A DNA stretch of 64,000 nt. Source: Aestuariibaculum sp. M13. Its GTDB lineage: Bacteria > Bacteroidota > Bacteroidia > Flavobacteriales > Flavobacteriaceae. This document shows positions 55,546 to 64,000 of this stretch, piece after piece (position 1 is the first letter of the stretch; the number at the start of each line of letters is the position of its first letter). The position numbers were made by a program, and so were the translations under genes. The notes beneath the pieces are model-generated. The model made no database searches, was not told the origin of the DNA, and was given only the letters and a program-made list of their open reading frames with translations. The DNA lies in the NCBI RefSeq assembly GCF_024723255.1, contig NZ_JANIAC010000001.1:759548-823547 (forward strand). Reading direction: 5' to 3'.

Positions 55546-57246
55546 TTATTGTAATAATCGTTCTGATAAAGTATCGCCGTTATTTTCAGATTTTGTCCAA
55601 TCTACTTTTTTAGTAGGGTCGATACCGTTAATGTATTTTTCAATATTTGTATAACCATCACCGTTTAAATCCTGATTTGCATCAGAAGGATCCTTCGGAT
55701 TTAAACCATATTTTTTCTCCCATTTATCTGAAATTCCATCGCCATCTGAATCTTTGTAAGCTTTTCCTTTATACTCAGGATATCCACCAACCTGATCTGG
55801 ATGTGTGATGATGCCTTTTTTATAAGAATCGGCAGGTAAACGTCTTTTAATAAATTCTTTTCCAATGGTATTTTCAAGACCATCTTTGTATTCAACTTTT
55901 CCAGTTCTAACCGTTTTAATCACACGCTCGTCAACCGCATCACGTTTTGGTAATGTTGCTCCCACATGGTCTAACACATATTCGTAAGCTTCATCAGCTT
56001 CCATCATAGTTATATGCGCCATCGGGAATGGTTTATCTTGTTTGATAAATTCTAAATCATCTTGAGCCTCATTTAACGAACGATTTTCTAACTGAATACC
56101 ACCATTCCAGTTGTTTTTTGTCACTTCCGGTGAACCTTCTGTGATATTACCAGCTACATAAGCACGCCCATAACCTTTTGGCACTTTATACCCAGATTCT
56201 GGTTTTAAAATTCTGTAACGGATAGGCTCATCGGTTGGAGTTATTGGTCCTGGTTTGAAATAGTTGTTAACGATATTGAACATAGATCGGTAATCTCCAC
56301 CATCTAAAGAGCGATTCCACCAGTTAAATAATACGTTGTTAACAAAGTTGAAACTACCATACATACCAATTGAAGGATTTCTGGAAATATTATTAGCCCA
56401 CAAGTTACGAATAAATGTGCTATTCAACCCACCAATAGTACTACCAAATGCGTGGTTATACGTATCTAAACCTTCCGATGAAATGGTATTTTGAATGGTT
56501 ACATTTACGGCTGGTAATTTTTCCAACTTCGACTTTTCATTCGCTTGAAACTGGTGTCTGTACAATGAAATATTTTCGTCTAATCCCCAGCTCACCGAAC
56601 AGTGATCGACAATAACATTTCCTATTACATTTCCGCCTAAACCATCATCTCTACGAGTGACATCGGTAGCACCACGACGGAAACGCATGTAGCGGATAAT
56701 GATATCGTGTGTATCTAAAAGGATAGATTCACCAGCAACACAAATACCATCGCCAGGTGCAGTTTGTCCGGCAATTGTAATGTAAGGTGCGCGAACGCTG
56801 ATAGGTTTTTCTAACTGAATAATTCCAGCCACATTAAACACAACGGTTCTTGAACCCACTGCTTCTAAAGCTTCACGTAAGGTTCCAGGTCCGCTATCGG
56901 CTAAACTGGTAACCACAAATACTTTTCCTCCGCGGCCACCTTGCGTGAAAGCACCACCACCTTCGGCTCCGGGGAATGCAGGAATTTCGGCCTGAACTAA
57001 ATCTGCCGGATAAGCAGCCCACGGAATATAAGGCTTTCCTTGTTTAGCTTCAGATTCAATAATGTGATAATTTTTCTGCCAAATATCGTTGAGTCTTTTT
57101 TCTTCTAAAGCTAAAACAGAATCGGTTTTTGCCTGAAGTTCATGAGGTATATCAGGATACTGTGCCTGTGCCGTTTGAACCAGTGAACAAAAAGACACTA
57201 CTGTAAGTGCATATTTTAGTGCCTTATTTTTAGTTATGCTATACAT
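55546..57246 (-). CDS. PL1 pectate lyase with calcium-binding C-terminal repeats (second copy)
   Basis: A 566-residue exported lyase (signal peptide ending near AQAQ at 29). It has the PL1 beta-helix from about residue 88, with AFPGAEGGGAFTQGGRGGK, IAGQTAPGDGICV, IIRYMRFRRG, VDHCSVSWGLDENI and ISRNPSIG (candidate catalytic Arg). The C-terminal 60 residues have thrombospondin-3/dockerin-like Ca-binding loops DSDGDGISDKW and DLNGDGYTN. It cleaves alpha-1,4-galacturonan by beta-elimination. It is closely similar along its whole length to the protein at 57993-59696, so the pair arose by duplication around the DUF3826 gene. Confidence 0.9.
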   Translation of the reverse strand: MYSITKNKALKYALTVVSFCSLVQTAQAQYPDIPHELQAKTDSVLALEEKRLNDIWQKNYHIIESEAKQGKPYIPWAAYPADLVQAEIPAFPGAEGGGAFTQGGRGGKVFVVTSLADSGPGTLREALEAVGSRTVVFNVAGIIQLEKPISVRAPYITIAGQTAPGDGICVAGESILLDTHDIIIRYMRFRRGATDVTRRDDGLGGNVIGNVIVDHCSVSWGLDENISLYRHQFQANEKSKLEKLPAVNVTIQNTISSEGLDTYNHAFGSTIGGLNSTFIRNLWANNISRNPSIGMYGSFNFVNNVLFNWWNRSLDGGDYRSMFNIVNNYFKPGPITPTDEPIRYRILKPESGYKVPKGYGRAYVAGNITEGSPEVTKNNWNGGIQLENRSLNEAQDDLEFIKQDKPFPMAHITMMEADEAYEYVLDHVGATLPKRDAVDERVIKTVRTGKVEYKDGLENTIGKEFIKRRLPADSYKKGIITHPDQVGGYPEYKGKAYKDSDGDGISDKWEKKYGLNPKDPSDANQDLNGDGYTNIEKYINGIDPTKKVDWTKSENNGDTLSERLLQ

Positions 57247-57286
57247 ATTGATATTTAGTTTTTGGTTTAATATTTAAAGAAAAAAA

Positions 57287-57946
57287 TTACTTTTTCTTTG
57301 CTTCTTCAATGCGTTGGTACCATCCATCACGCTCCTTTTCAAGGTCGTAGCCTCTCGCTGATAAATAATTGTTTATTCTTCCTTTGTATTTACCAAACCA
57401 AGCGTGTTTTTCTTTTGAAGAACCACCGTCCATGGCATGCTCTCTCGCTTCCTTAAGATTGTTATAAATGTAATCCTGCTCTTCTTTTGATAAAGTAGGA
57501 ATCATTTCAAGAAACGCTTTGTAGGTTTTTGGTAACACACCGTAAGTCATGCCATCTTTAACCCCATCAACCTGCTCTTCGGTTAACTGAGATGACAATT
57601 GCTTCACATAAGATTTATGTAATTTATCTATTGATTTTTCTGATTTAGCTTTCGCTTTTTCAATCTTTTTATCTTGCTTGTCTTTTGCTAAGTCGCTCTT
57701 TTTAATGTCTTCAATTTTAGCATCACGTTCGTCTTGAAGCTTGCTTAAATTCTGATATTGTTTCGCGATAATTTCAGTAACAGCTTCTTCTTTAGCCGGA
57801 TCATTTAACTCTAATCCATCAACTATTTTAGCCCCACGTTCTTTAGTTACTTTAATATATTCCGGATCTAGATATTGTTGAGCAGATGCTGTTCCAAAAG
57901 CTAATGCAACAAACAATACTCCTATGCTTAATCGTTTAATCAACAT
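57287..57946 (-). CDS. DUF3826 exported protein
   Basis: A 219-residue protein with a signal peptide ending near ASAQ at 23. It is rich in Lys, Glu and Asp, with a likely helical or coiled-coil middle (about 60-120) and the motif HAWFGKYKGRINNYLSARGYDL near the C-terminus. It matches DUF3826, a family of unknown function that often sits beside PL1 lyases in Bacteroidota pectin loci. Here it lies between two PL1 genes, 40 and 46 bases away. It may bind the lyase or its products; no catalytic motif is visible. Confidence 0.75.
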   Translation of the reverse strand: MLIKRLSIGVLFVALAFGTASAQQYLDPEYIKVTKERGAKIVDGLELNDPAKEEAVTEIIAKQYQNLSKLQDERDAKIEDIKKSDLAKDKQDKKIEKAKAKSEKSIDKLHKSYVKQLSSQLTEEQVDGVKDGMTYGVLPKTYKAFLEMIPTLSKEEQDYIYNNLKEAREHAMDGGSSKEKHAWFGKYKGRINNYLSARGYDLEKERDGWYQRIEEAKKK

Positions 57947-57992
57947 ATGTTTTTAGTTTAATTTTTTTGAACTTTTTAAGAAGTAACGAAGC

Positions 57993-59696
57993 CTATTTTA
58001 ATAAAGGCTCCGTTAATGTTTCTTTATTGTTTTTAAGATCTTTCCAATCTGCTTTTTTCTTAGGATTAATGCCGTTGATGTAAGACTCAATGTTAGTGTA
58101 ACCATCGTTATTTAAATCTCCTTTAGCATCAGAATAGTCATTTGGATTTAATCCGTATTTTTTCTCCCAAGCATCTGGCATACCATCTTTATCGGTATCA
58201 ACATAAGGTGTTCCTTTGTATTCAGGGTAACCACCTACCTGAGCGATATCGGTAATGATACCGTGTTTATATGAATCTTTTGCTAAACGACGGTGCTTGA
58301 ATTGATAAAACGAATCTGGGTCTAAACCTTCAACATATTCAGGTTTTCCTGTCTTAACCGTTCTAACAATTCTTTGATCTACAACATCACGAATAGGAAG
58401 CGTTGCCCCAACGTGTTCTGTTACGTAATCAAAGGCTTTATCGGCATCCATAATTTCACGAAACCAAGGCATCGGGAATGGTCTACTGGCATTCATATAA
58501 TCGAAATATGGTTTTGCTCCTTGGTAATCTAAAAGCTCACCATCTTTACCTTCAATTTGCACACCACCTGCCCAGTTATCTGCAGTAATTTTTGCATTAT
58601 TTTCTACAATATTTCCTTTTACATATGCACGACCGTAAACCATAGTATCTAACTTACTTCTACCCGCTTCTGGTTTTAAAATACGGTAACTTATCGGTTC
58701 ATCTTTTGGCGTTAACGGTCCTGGTTTGTAGTAGTTGTTAATGATGTTGTATTTTGCTGTGTAATCTCCACCATCAATAGAACGGTGTACCCAGTTAAAC
58801 ATCACATTATTTACAAAATTAAAAATTCCATTCCATCCAATTGAAGGGTTTCTTCCTGCATTGTTCGCCCACATATTTCTCATAAACGAACAGTTTTCAC
58901 CTCCTAAAGTACTACCAAACGCATGGTTATATGTATCTAAAGCTTCACCAAATAAACTGTTTTGTATGGTAATATTTACGGTAGGCTTTTTCTCATCTTT
59001 ATAATCGGCTCCTGGACTATACATGTGTCTGTAAATAGACATATTTTCATCTAATCCCCAGGTTGCTGAGATGTGATCTAACATGATATTTCCGACAGGA
59101 TTTCCTCCGATGGCATCATCACGACGCCCCACAAAAGTTTCTCCTCTGCGAAAACGCATATGACGAATAATTACATCGTGGGTATCAATCCAAACTGACT
59201 CACCGGCCACACAAATACCATCACCTGGTGCTGTTTGCCCAGCAATAGTGATATATGGCGCACGAATAATTAAAGGCGTTTCTAGTTTAATAATCCCTGC
59301 TACATTAAAAACAATGGTTCTTGCTCCACCTTTTTCACAAGCTTCTCTTAGGGAACCTGGCCCATCGTCAGCAAGACTTGTTACCGTGTAAACTTCACCA
59401 CCACGACCACCGTAAGTGTACATACCTCCACCCTCGGCTCCTGGGAAAGCAGGAATTTCTGCTTGTGGCAAATCGGTTGGTCTACCCGCCCACGGAATAT
59501 AAGGTTTACCTTCTCTGGCTTCTTTTTGAACTATAATTTTTGCCTTTTCCCAAGCTTCATCAGAATGCTTATAGGCTTCCGCTTTTATAGCTTCTTCTTT
59601 GGCTTTATCGTCATCTGTAAGTTTAGGGTATTGTGCATACGCATTCCCCACTAACAATGATAAAGCTACTAATAGGATATTACTCTTTTTCATCAT
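57993..59696 (-). CDS. PL1 pectate lyase with calcium-binding C-terminal repeats (first copy)
   Basis: A 567-residue exported lyase (signal peptide ending near NAYAQ at 22). It has AFPGAEGGGMYTYGGRGGEV near residue 85, IAGQTAPGDGICV, IIRHMRFRRGE, LDHISATWGLDENMSIY and the Arg-bearing AGRNPSIGW, and C-terminal Ca-binding loops DTDKDGMPDAW and DLNNDGYTN. It is the first gene after susD, separated by two hairpins and probably transcribed from its own promoter. It shares most motifs with the copy at 55546-57246 but differs in loops, so substrates or methylation tolerance may differ. Confidence 0.9.
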   Translation of the reverse strand: MMKKSNILLVALSLLVGNAYAQYPKLTDDDKAKEEAIKAEAYKHSDEAWEKAKIIVQKEAREGKPYIPWAGRPTDLPQAEIPAFPGAEGGGMYTYGGRGGEVYTVTSLADDGPGSLREACEKGGARTIVFNVAGIIKLETPLIIRAPYITIAGQTAPGDGICVAGESVWIDTHDVIIRHMRFRRGETFVGRRDDAIGGNPVGNIMLDHISATWGLDENMSIYRHMYSPGADYKDEKKPTVNITIQNSLFGEALDTYNHAFGSTLGGENCSFMRNMWANNAGRNPSIGWNGIFNFVNNVMFNWVHRSIDGGDYTAKYNIINNYYKPGPLTPKDEPISYRILKPEAGRSKLDTMVYGRAYVKGNIVENNAKITADNWAGGVQIEGKDGELLDYQGAKPYFDYMNASRPFPMPWFREIMDADKAFDYVTEHVGATLPIRDVVDQRIVRTVKTGKPEYVEGLDPDSFYQFKHRRLAKDSYKHGIITDIAQVGGYPEYKGTPYVDTDKDGMPDAWEKKYGLNPNDYSDAKGDLNNDGYTNIESYINGINPKKKADWKDLKNNKETLTEPLLK

Positions 59697-59791
59697 CTAT
59701 TTTCTTTGTTATTGTTGTACAATATTCTGTTTAAAGGTTATGTGTTTTTAAGACACTTATATTGCACAAAGGTTTAATTGATTTTGAAAAA

Positions 59792-59827
59792 AAATACCTG
59801 TATTTACTAGAAAAAACACAGGTATTT
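59792..59827 (-). terminator. Second hairpin with T run between susD and PL1
   Basis: AAATACCTGT (59792-59801) and ACAGGTATTT (59818-59827) pair perfectly over 10 bases. On the minus strand the stem is followed by a run of eight T. It lies about 70 bases after susD. With the hairpin at 59858-59889 it makes a tandem stop before the enzyme genes. Confidence 0.65.
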
Positions 59828-59857
59828 AATTTAATTCATTAAAACAAACGGTTTAAA

Positions 59858-59889
59858 AAGAAATGCTCGATAAATAACGAGCATTTCTT
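59858..59889 (-). terminator. Strong intrinsic terminator after susD
   Basis: A 12-base perfect stem, AAGAAATGCTCG (59858-59869) and CGAGCATTTCTT (59878-59889), with an 8-base loop, begins 7 bases after the susD stop and is followed on the minus strand by T residues. It would lower readthrough from susCD into the enzyme genes. Confidence 0.8.
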
Positions 59890-59895
59890 CTAAAA

Positions 59896-61851
59896 TTAAT
59901 TTTGATAATCGAAAGTTCCTTCAGAACCTGTAGCATCTTTCCATCCTATGGTTTGTTCCAACCAAGGGTTTTGACTCAACACACTCGTTTGAAGTCCCAT
60001 GATGTAATAATTTTGTTTCCAATCGATTTGAACCGCAGTTCCATTAACATTATCCATTGGATTTTCTAATTCTGCTAGCACAAAATTATTTGTATAAATC
60101 GTTGCTAAATTTTGAATCTGAGTATCGAAGTCTGCAGCATCTGGATCAACAAAAATAGCATCAATCGTACCAGCTAAAGGATTGTCGCTAGTTGCAACTG
60201 CGTTATATTCTAAATAATGACCTGTACGTTGAGTTCCATTTAATGGTGTTACACCTAAAGTTGCACAAGTAGTATTGTTTGCTGAAGCATCATCATTGTA
60301 TAACATCCAACGTTGTACATCCCAGAAACGTTTACCTTCATAAGCTAATTCGATTTGACGCTCATACAGACACGCATTAATAGCCGCATATTTATCTGCT
60401 AAAGTTCCTATTCCGTAGTTATTTGTTGATGGAATACCTACACGATTTCTAACTTTACCTAAATAAGTTAAACAGTTTGCTGTATCTCCTAAACCCGCAT
60501 AAGCTTCAGCTATATTTAATAATAACTCTGCGTAACGGTATTCAAAAATATCTGTTCCTGAATACTGGAAATTATCGTTACTCTCATTAACATCTGACAT
60601 TTTACGTACGAATGCCGGACTAGATACTTGATTATTATCGCTATAGTATACTGTTTCAGCATCATCTAACCAACGGTAAGCCCAAACTGTTTGATCTGCA
60701 TTATCTTTATATCCCCATTTACTTCCTGAGAAAGCAAATGTTCTATAAAATCTAGGATCACGATTAACAAAGAATAAAAGCTCATCATAACCATTAGCAG
60801 AAGTAGGTTTAGAACCATCAGCCATTGGAAATAAATCAATCATTTCTTTTGGAGCTGCTAATCCACCACTACCTGCTTGACTCGTTAAACGAATGCTGTT
60901 TTCCCAAGAATTATTTAAAATACTTGTATTATTTCCATTTCCTAACATTTGAACAGTAATAGCTTCTGAACAAAATGAGTTATCGATTAGGAACATATCC
61001 TGCCAGTCTTTAGCAGAAGTTCCATATAAGCCATAACCATCTGCAGATAACTGTGTTTCTGCAGCTAAACCAGCTTCTAAAGCGGCCTGCCAACGCTCTG
61101 TTGAACTATCCCAAGCTGTATTAAATAATGGGCTCGCATAAGTTAATAACACTCTTGCTTTTTGAGCCAACGCTGCACCACGAGTAAAACGTCCATAATC
61201 TGAAGCATCCCAGTTTCCTGGTAATAAGCTAGCAGCCATATCGAAATCTTCAACGATTTGAGCCACTACTTCTGAAACACTTGCTCGAGGTAATTTAATA
61301 CTCTCATCTGTCGCTGATGCATCCTGTACTGTTGTTACAACAGGTACACCACCATAAACTCGCATTAAATCGAAATACTGAAGAGCTCTTAAATAATACA
61401 TTTGCCCTTTAGCTTGATCACGATAATCTTCATCTAATCCACCTCCTAAAACATCAATTTCTTCTAAAAATGTATTAATGTCTCTAATTCTGTGGTAAGG
61501 CTCATTTTTAACCTTATTCTCTAATTTACTACCATAGTAACCTGAACCATCATCGGCATTTACCAAAGTTATTGTTGGATTAATTAAATCTTGTACTCCT
61601 CCTATTTCCTCAGTTAAACGTGAATTTGTTTGAGAATAAGATCCTACAATAGTTGATAAAGGGCTCGTATACCCAGCGAAATAATCGTAGTACACGTTAT
61701 TTATATACCAATCTACGCGTTCCTGACTTTCGTAAAATGTATCGTCATATTTTCCGAACTGTCTTTTTTCTTCCAAAAAATTGTCGCTACATGAAGCACC
61801 TACTACTAATAAAAGTGCTAAGGCTATATATCTATTTATTTTTGTTTTCAT
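59896..61851 (-). CDS. susD: SusD/RagB-family surface glycan-binding lipoprotein
   Basis: About 651 residues, larger than the usual 500-600. The lipobox ends at Cys21 and is followed by SDNFLEEK, which fits the flavobacterial lipoprotein export signal (SDDFE-like), so it should face outside. The family segments are YYLRALQYFDLMRVYGGVPVV near residue 155 and the C-terminal YRYAELLLNIAEAY and YERQIELAYEGKRFWDVQRW. It caps the SusC pore and binds oligosaccharide. I chose the ATG at 61851 because it gives a proper signal peptide and leaves a 19-base gap to susC; a start at 61884 would overlap susC. Confidence 0.93.
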   Translation of the reverse strand: MKTKINRYIALALLLVVGASCSDNFLEEKRQFGKYDDTFYESQERVDWYINNVYYDYFAGYTSPLSTIVGSYSQTNSRLTEEIGGVQDLINPTITLVNADDGSGYYGSKLENKVKNEPYHRIRDINTFLEEIDVLGGGLDEDYRDQAKGQMYYLRALQYFDLMRVYGGVPVVTTVQDASATDESIKLPRASVSEVVAQIVEDFDMAASLLPGNWDASDYGRFTRGAALAQKARVLLTYASPLFNTAWDSSTERWQAALEAGLAAETQLSADGYGLYGTSAKDWQDMFLIDNSFCSEAITVQMLGNGNNTSILNNSWENSIRLTSQAGSGGLAAPKEMIDLFPMADGSKPTSANGYDELLFFVNRDPRFYRTFAFSGSKWGYKDNADQTVWAYRWLDDAETVYYSDNNQVSSPAFVRKMSDVNESNDNFQYSGTDIFEYRYAELLLNIAEAYAGLGDTANCLTYLGKVRNRVGIPSTNNYGIGTLADKYAAINACLYERQIELAYEGKRFWDVQRWMLYNDDASANNTTCATLGVTPLNGTQRTGHYLEYNAVATSDNPLAGTIDAIFVDPDAADFDTQIQNLATIYTNNFVLAELENPMDNVNGTAVQIDWKQNYYIMGLQTSVLSQNPWLEQTIGWKDATGSEGTFDYQN

Positions 61852-61870
61852 AATTCTTCGCATATTTTTA

Positions 61871-64000
61871 TTAGAATGACACACTTAAGTTAACTGTCCA
61901 AGTTCTAAGTGTCGGGTATCTCTCATATGAGTTATCATACATGTTACGGTACTTTTTCGGATACGGATTGTAGAAATCCCAAAGGTTATTACCTGTAATA
62001 CCAATCGTAGCCTTAGAAATACTCATTTGAGACATGATATCCTTTGGTAACTCATATCCTACAGTTAAGTTTTTAACAAAACAACGGAACGTATCTAATT
62101 TCCAGAAATCTGATGGAGCCGAGATTTGATCGTAGAATACTAAACTAGGATATTTACCATCTACATTATCTGTTTCATCATACATGTCTGTCCAGTAACT
62201 TTCGTGAGCCCACATATTGTGCGAAGACGATGTTCCTTGTTTAACAATGTCAATCATACGAAGACCACCCCAAGTTGTGCTAATTTGAGATCTTAAGTAC
62301 AAGCCTTTATATCTTGCTCCTAAATTAGTTGTGAAACCGTAACTTCTGTTCTTGTTTACTAATTTTACGTAATCTAAGTTGCGATCAATTCTTCCGTTAG
62401 GTCCTTCTTGAGTTCCGTCTTCACTATTGAACGCTCCTCCTATATCCTGGTAAGCTAACATCCCTTTTCTAATACCATCTACAGTGTTAATTCCTAAGTA
62501 ACTAGGATCTGTACCGGCAGCGGTAGCTAATCCTGTTAAATAATCCCAGTAGTTAGCAATATCTTCGTCCGTTCTTAAAATACCATCTCCTGTAGATGTT
62601 CCTTTCCAGGTTTTGAAACCCCAAGCCGGGAAAATCAATGAAGATCCTTCCTGAGTGATATTGTTTGAAGGATGAACAAGAGCTTGTTCCGGATACTTTT
62701 TAACTTCATTATTATTAAATCCGAAGTTAACCCCTACGTTATAACTAAAGTCTTCTTTGATGTTATCGCTCCAGTTTAAACTAAACTCAGCACCCCAAGC
62801 ATTAACTGCAGCATAATTTTGCTCGGCAAAACCACCACCAACTGAAATTGGTACACCAGCAGAACTCGCCATATTAGTTAACATGTCTGTAGTCTTATCG
62901 TAATAATAATCCATTGTTAAACGTAATCTGTTATCTAAAACATTAGCATCGAAACCGATATTATGTTTTATAGTTGTATCCCATTTTACGTTTCTGTTCG
63001 GGTTAACCTGAGGTGTTAAACCTCCACCTAAAGTACCTCCGTCAGATCCAAACTGCCATCCTTTATTGGTATAAATATCGTAGTACTGTGCCCATCTCCA
63101 AGCTTTGATATTATCTTTACCTGTTTTACCAACAGAGTAACGTACTTTAAAATAATCTACCCATGGTAAGGCATCTTCAAACCAGTTTTCTCTAGACATG
63201 ATCCAACCAACCTGAGCTGATGGGAAAAAGCCCCAGTAGTTTTCTGGTGCGAACTTCGTAGAAGCATCACTACGGAATAATAATTGTAATAAGTATTTAT
63301 CTTTATAGCTATAGTTAACACGACCTAAATAAGATAAAGTTCCAGATTCCCCTTTTAACGCGGTTGAGTTATCACTAATCTCACCTGCAGTTTGGTAAGT
63401 TCCTAAATAATCTCCTGAAGTTCCTTCAAAAGCTAAACGAGTACTTTTGTATTCAGACTCAGAACGTTCTACACCAAACATAGCACTTACATCGTGATCA
63501 CCAAACTTTTTGGCATAGTTCACAAAGAAGTTCGCTTGTGTGCTTTTACTGTTATTATTGTTATAATATACTCTTGATCTTTGAGTATTTGTTTGAATAG
63601 TGTAATCATTATCCTCAGCAGCACTTGCTAAGTGATTACCTTCACTATTGTAATTTTTAATTCTAGCTAACTCATATGGCAACTGAATTTGCTCTGTATA
63701 AGATGAACTTTGATTTCTAGAGAACGTTCCTTTTAAAGATAATCCGTCAATAAACGGTACTTTATAATTTATCGACATATTTACGTTAAACGTATTATCG
63801 TCTTCAATTTGTTTAGATCCATTATCTAAAGTTGCAAAATAGTTCCATCCTGCAATTGTACGGTTTGTATTGGCACTACCCAAGTTACGATCTGTTCTTG
63901 GGAATGGAGACATCCAATAAGTCTCTCCATTAACTGTAGTATCCCATGGCACATATTTAGGCATGTGTAATAATACACCATAATCTGCTTGTTCTCCACT
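61871..64000 (-). CDS. susC: SusC/RagA-family TonB-dependent transporter, 5-prime end outside window
   Basis: The frame is open through the right edge of the window, so the N-terminus (signal, carboxypeptidase-like and plug domains) is missing. The visible C-terminal 709 codons form the outer-membrane beta-barrel, with alternating polar/aromatic strands, DYFKVRYSVGKTGKDNI, KWDTTIKHNIGFDANVLDNRL, and the final strand YPTLRTWTVNLSVSF with a terminal Phe. TonB-ExbBD energizes uptake of oligosaccharide across the outer membrane. It is followed by susD. An inner Met at 63964 is not the true start. Confidence 0.93.
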   Translation of the reverse strand, partial: SGEQADYGVLLHMPKYVPWDTTVNGETYWMSPFPRTDRNLGSANTNRTIAGWNYFATLDNGSKQIEDDNTFNVNMSINYKVPFIDGLSLKGTFSRNQSSSYTEQIQLPYELARIKNYNSEGNHLASAAEDNDYTIQTNTQRSRVYYNNNNSKSTQANFFVNYAKKFGDHDVSAMFGVERSESEYKSTRLAFEGTSGDYLGTYQTAGEISDNSTALKGESGTLSYLGRVNYSYKDKYLLQLLFRSDASTKFAPENYWGFFPSAQVGWIMSRENWFEDALPWVDYFKVRYSVGKTGKDNIKAWRWAQYYDIYTNKGWQFGSDGGTLGGGLTPQVNPNRNVKWDTTIKHNIGFDANVLDNRLRLTMDYYYDKTTDMLTNMASSAGVPISVGGGFAEQNYAAVNAWGAEFSLNWSDNIKEDFSYNVGVNFGFNNNEVKKYPEQALVHPSNNITQEGSSLIFPAWGFKTWKGTSTGDGILRTDEDIANYWDYLTGLATAAGTDPSYLGINTVDGIRKGMLAYQDIGGAFNSEDGTQEGPNGRIDRNLDYVKLVNKNRSYGFTTNLGARYKGLYLRSQISTTWGGLRMIDIVKQGTSSSHNMWAHESYWTDMYDETDNVDGKYPSLVFYDQISAPSDFWKLDTFRCFVKNLTVGYELPKDIMSQMSISKATIGITGNNLWDFYNPYPKKYRNMYDNSYERYPTLRTWTVNLSVSF

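Noticed and set aside
61852-61884. Longer SusD start at 61884
   Set aside because: It overlaps the susC end and puts 11 residues before a standard lipoprotein signal.
24546-64000. Ulvan, fucoidan, carrageenan or alginate degradation locus
   Set aside because: No sulfatase, GH88/GH105, PL28, GH107 or alginate lyase is visible, while pectin-type families dominate.
63964-64000. Start of SusC at the Met codon ending at 63964
   Set aside because: The frame stays open to the window edge and the protein would lack signal and plug domains.
1-64000. Mobile elements, phage genes, CRISPR arrays, tRNA or rRNA genes
   Set aside because: No transposase, integrase, repeat-spacer pattern or tRNA-like cloverleaf was recognised on reading; gene order looks like stable chromosomal PUL DNA.

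Overview
The window is AT-rich chromosomal DNA from a member of the Bacteroidota, most likely a flavobacterium of the Flavobacteriaceae type. The evidence is a SusC/SusD pair, dense carbohydrate-active enzyme genes with lipoprotein signals, TAnnTTTG-type promoter boxes, a Nudix-type AraR regulator, and short hairpin repeats with a TGACA trailer between genes. I see no rRNA, tRNA, CRISPR array, insertion sequence or phage gene. Almost every gene is on the minus strand.

Layout from left to right: (1) 1-3400, a truncated conserved protein and a compact redox-repair operon msrB-msrA-selO. (2) 3705-5351, a lone plus-strand sodium/sugar symporter that ends against a bidirectional terminator. (3) 5428-14510, L-arabinose metabolism in two operons, araB-araD-symporter-araA and tkt-tal-araR. 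Each is preceded by the same type of palindrome, the likely AraR operator. (4) 14742-23510, a non-phosphorylative 6-deoxyhexose pathway: mutarotase, FucP-type permease, sugar dehydrogenase, lactonase, UxaA-type dehydratase, second dehydrogenase, and 2,4-diketo acid hydrolase. It also holds a Zn-dependent L-galactonate-dehydrogenase-like gene and one secreted propeller protein. (5) 23640-64000, an AraC regulator and a large polysaccharide utilization locus (PUL). Its enzymes are two GH2, a GH138-like protein, two GH78, GH95, GH28, GH43-like, GH140-like, a CE19-like esterase, two PL1 lyases around a DUF3826 protein, several unassigned propeller or barrel proteins, then SusD and a SusC cut by the window edge.

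How it fits together: GH140 (apiosidase family), GH95 (alpha-L-fucosidase/alpha-L-galactosidase), GH78 (rhamnosidase), GH28 and PL1 (galacturonan), a GH138-like enzyme and a CE19-like esterase resemble the toolkit known for rhamnogalacturonan II or a similar apiose- and deoxyhexose-bearing pectin. No sulfatase is present, which argues against ulvan, fucoidan or carrageenan. Released L-arabinose would enter the pentose phosphate pathway through AraBAD, transketolase and transaldolase. L-fucose, L-rhamnose and possibly L-galactose would pass through the oxidative pathway to pyruvate and lactate. The target polysaccharide is an inference. The family assignments come from reading the translated sequences without a database search.
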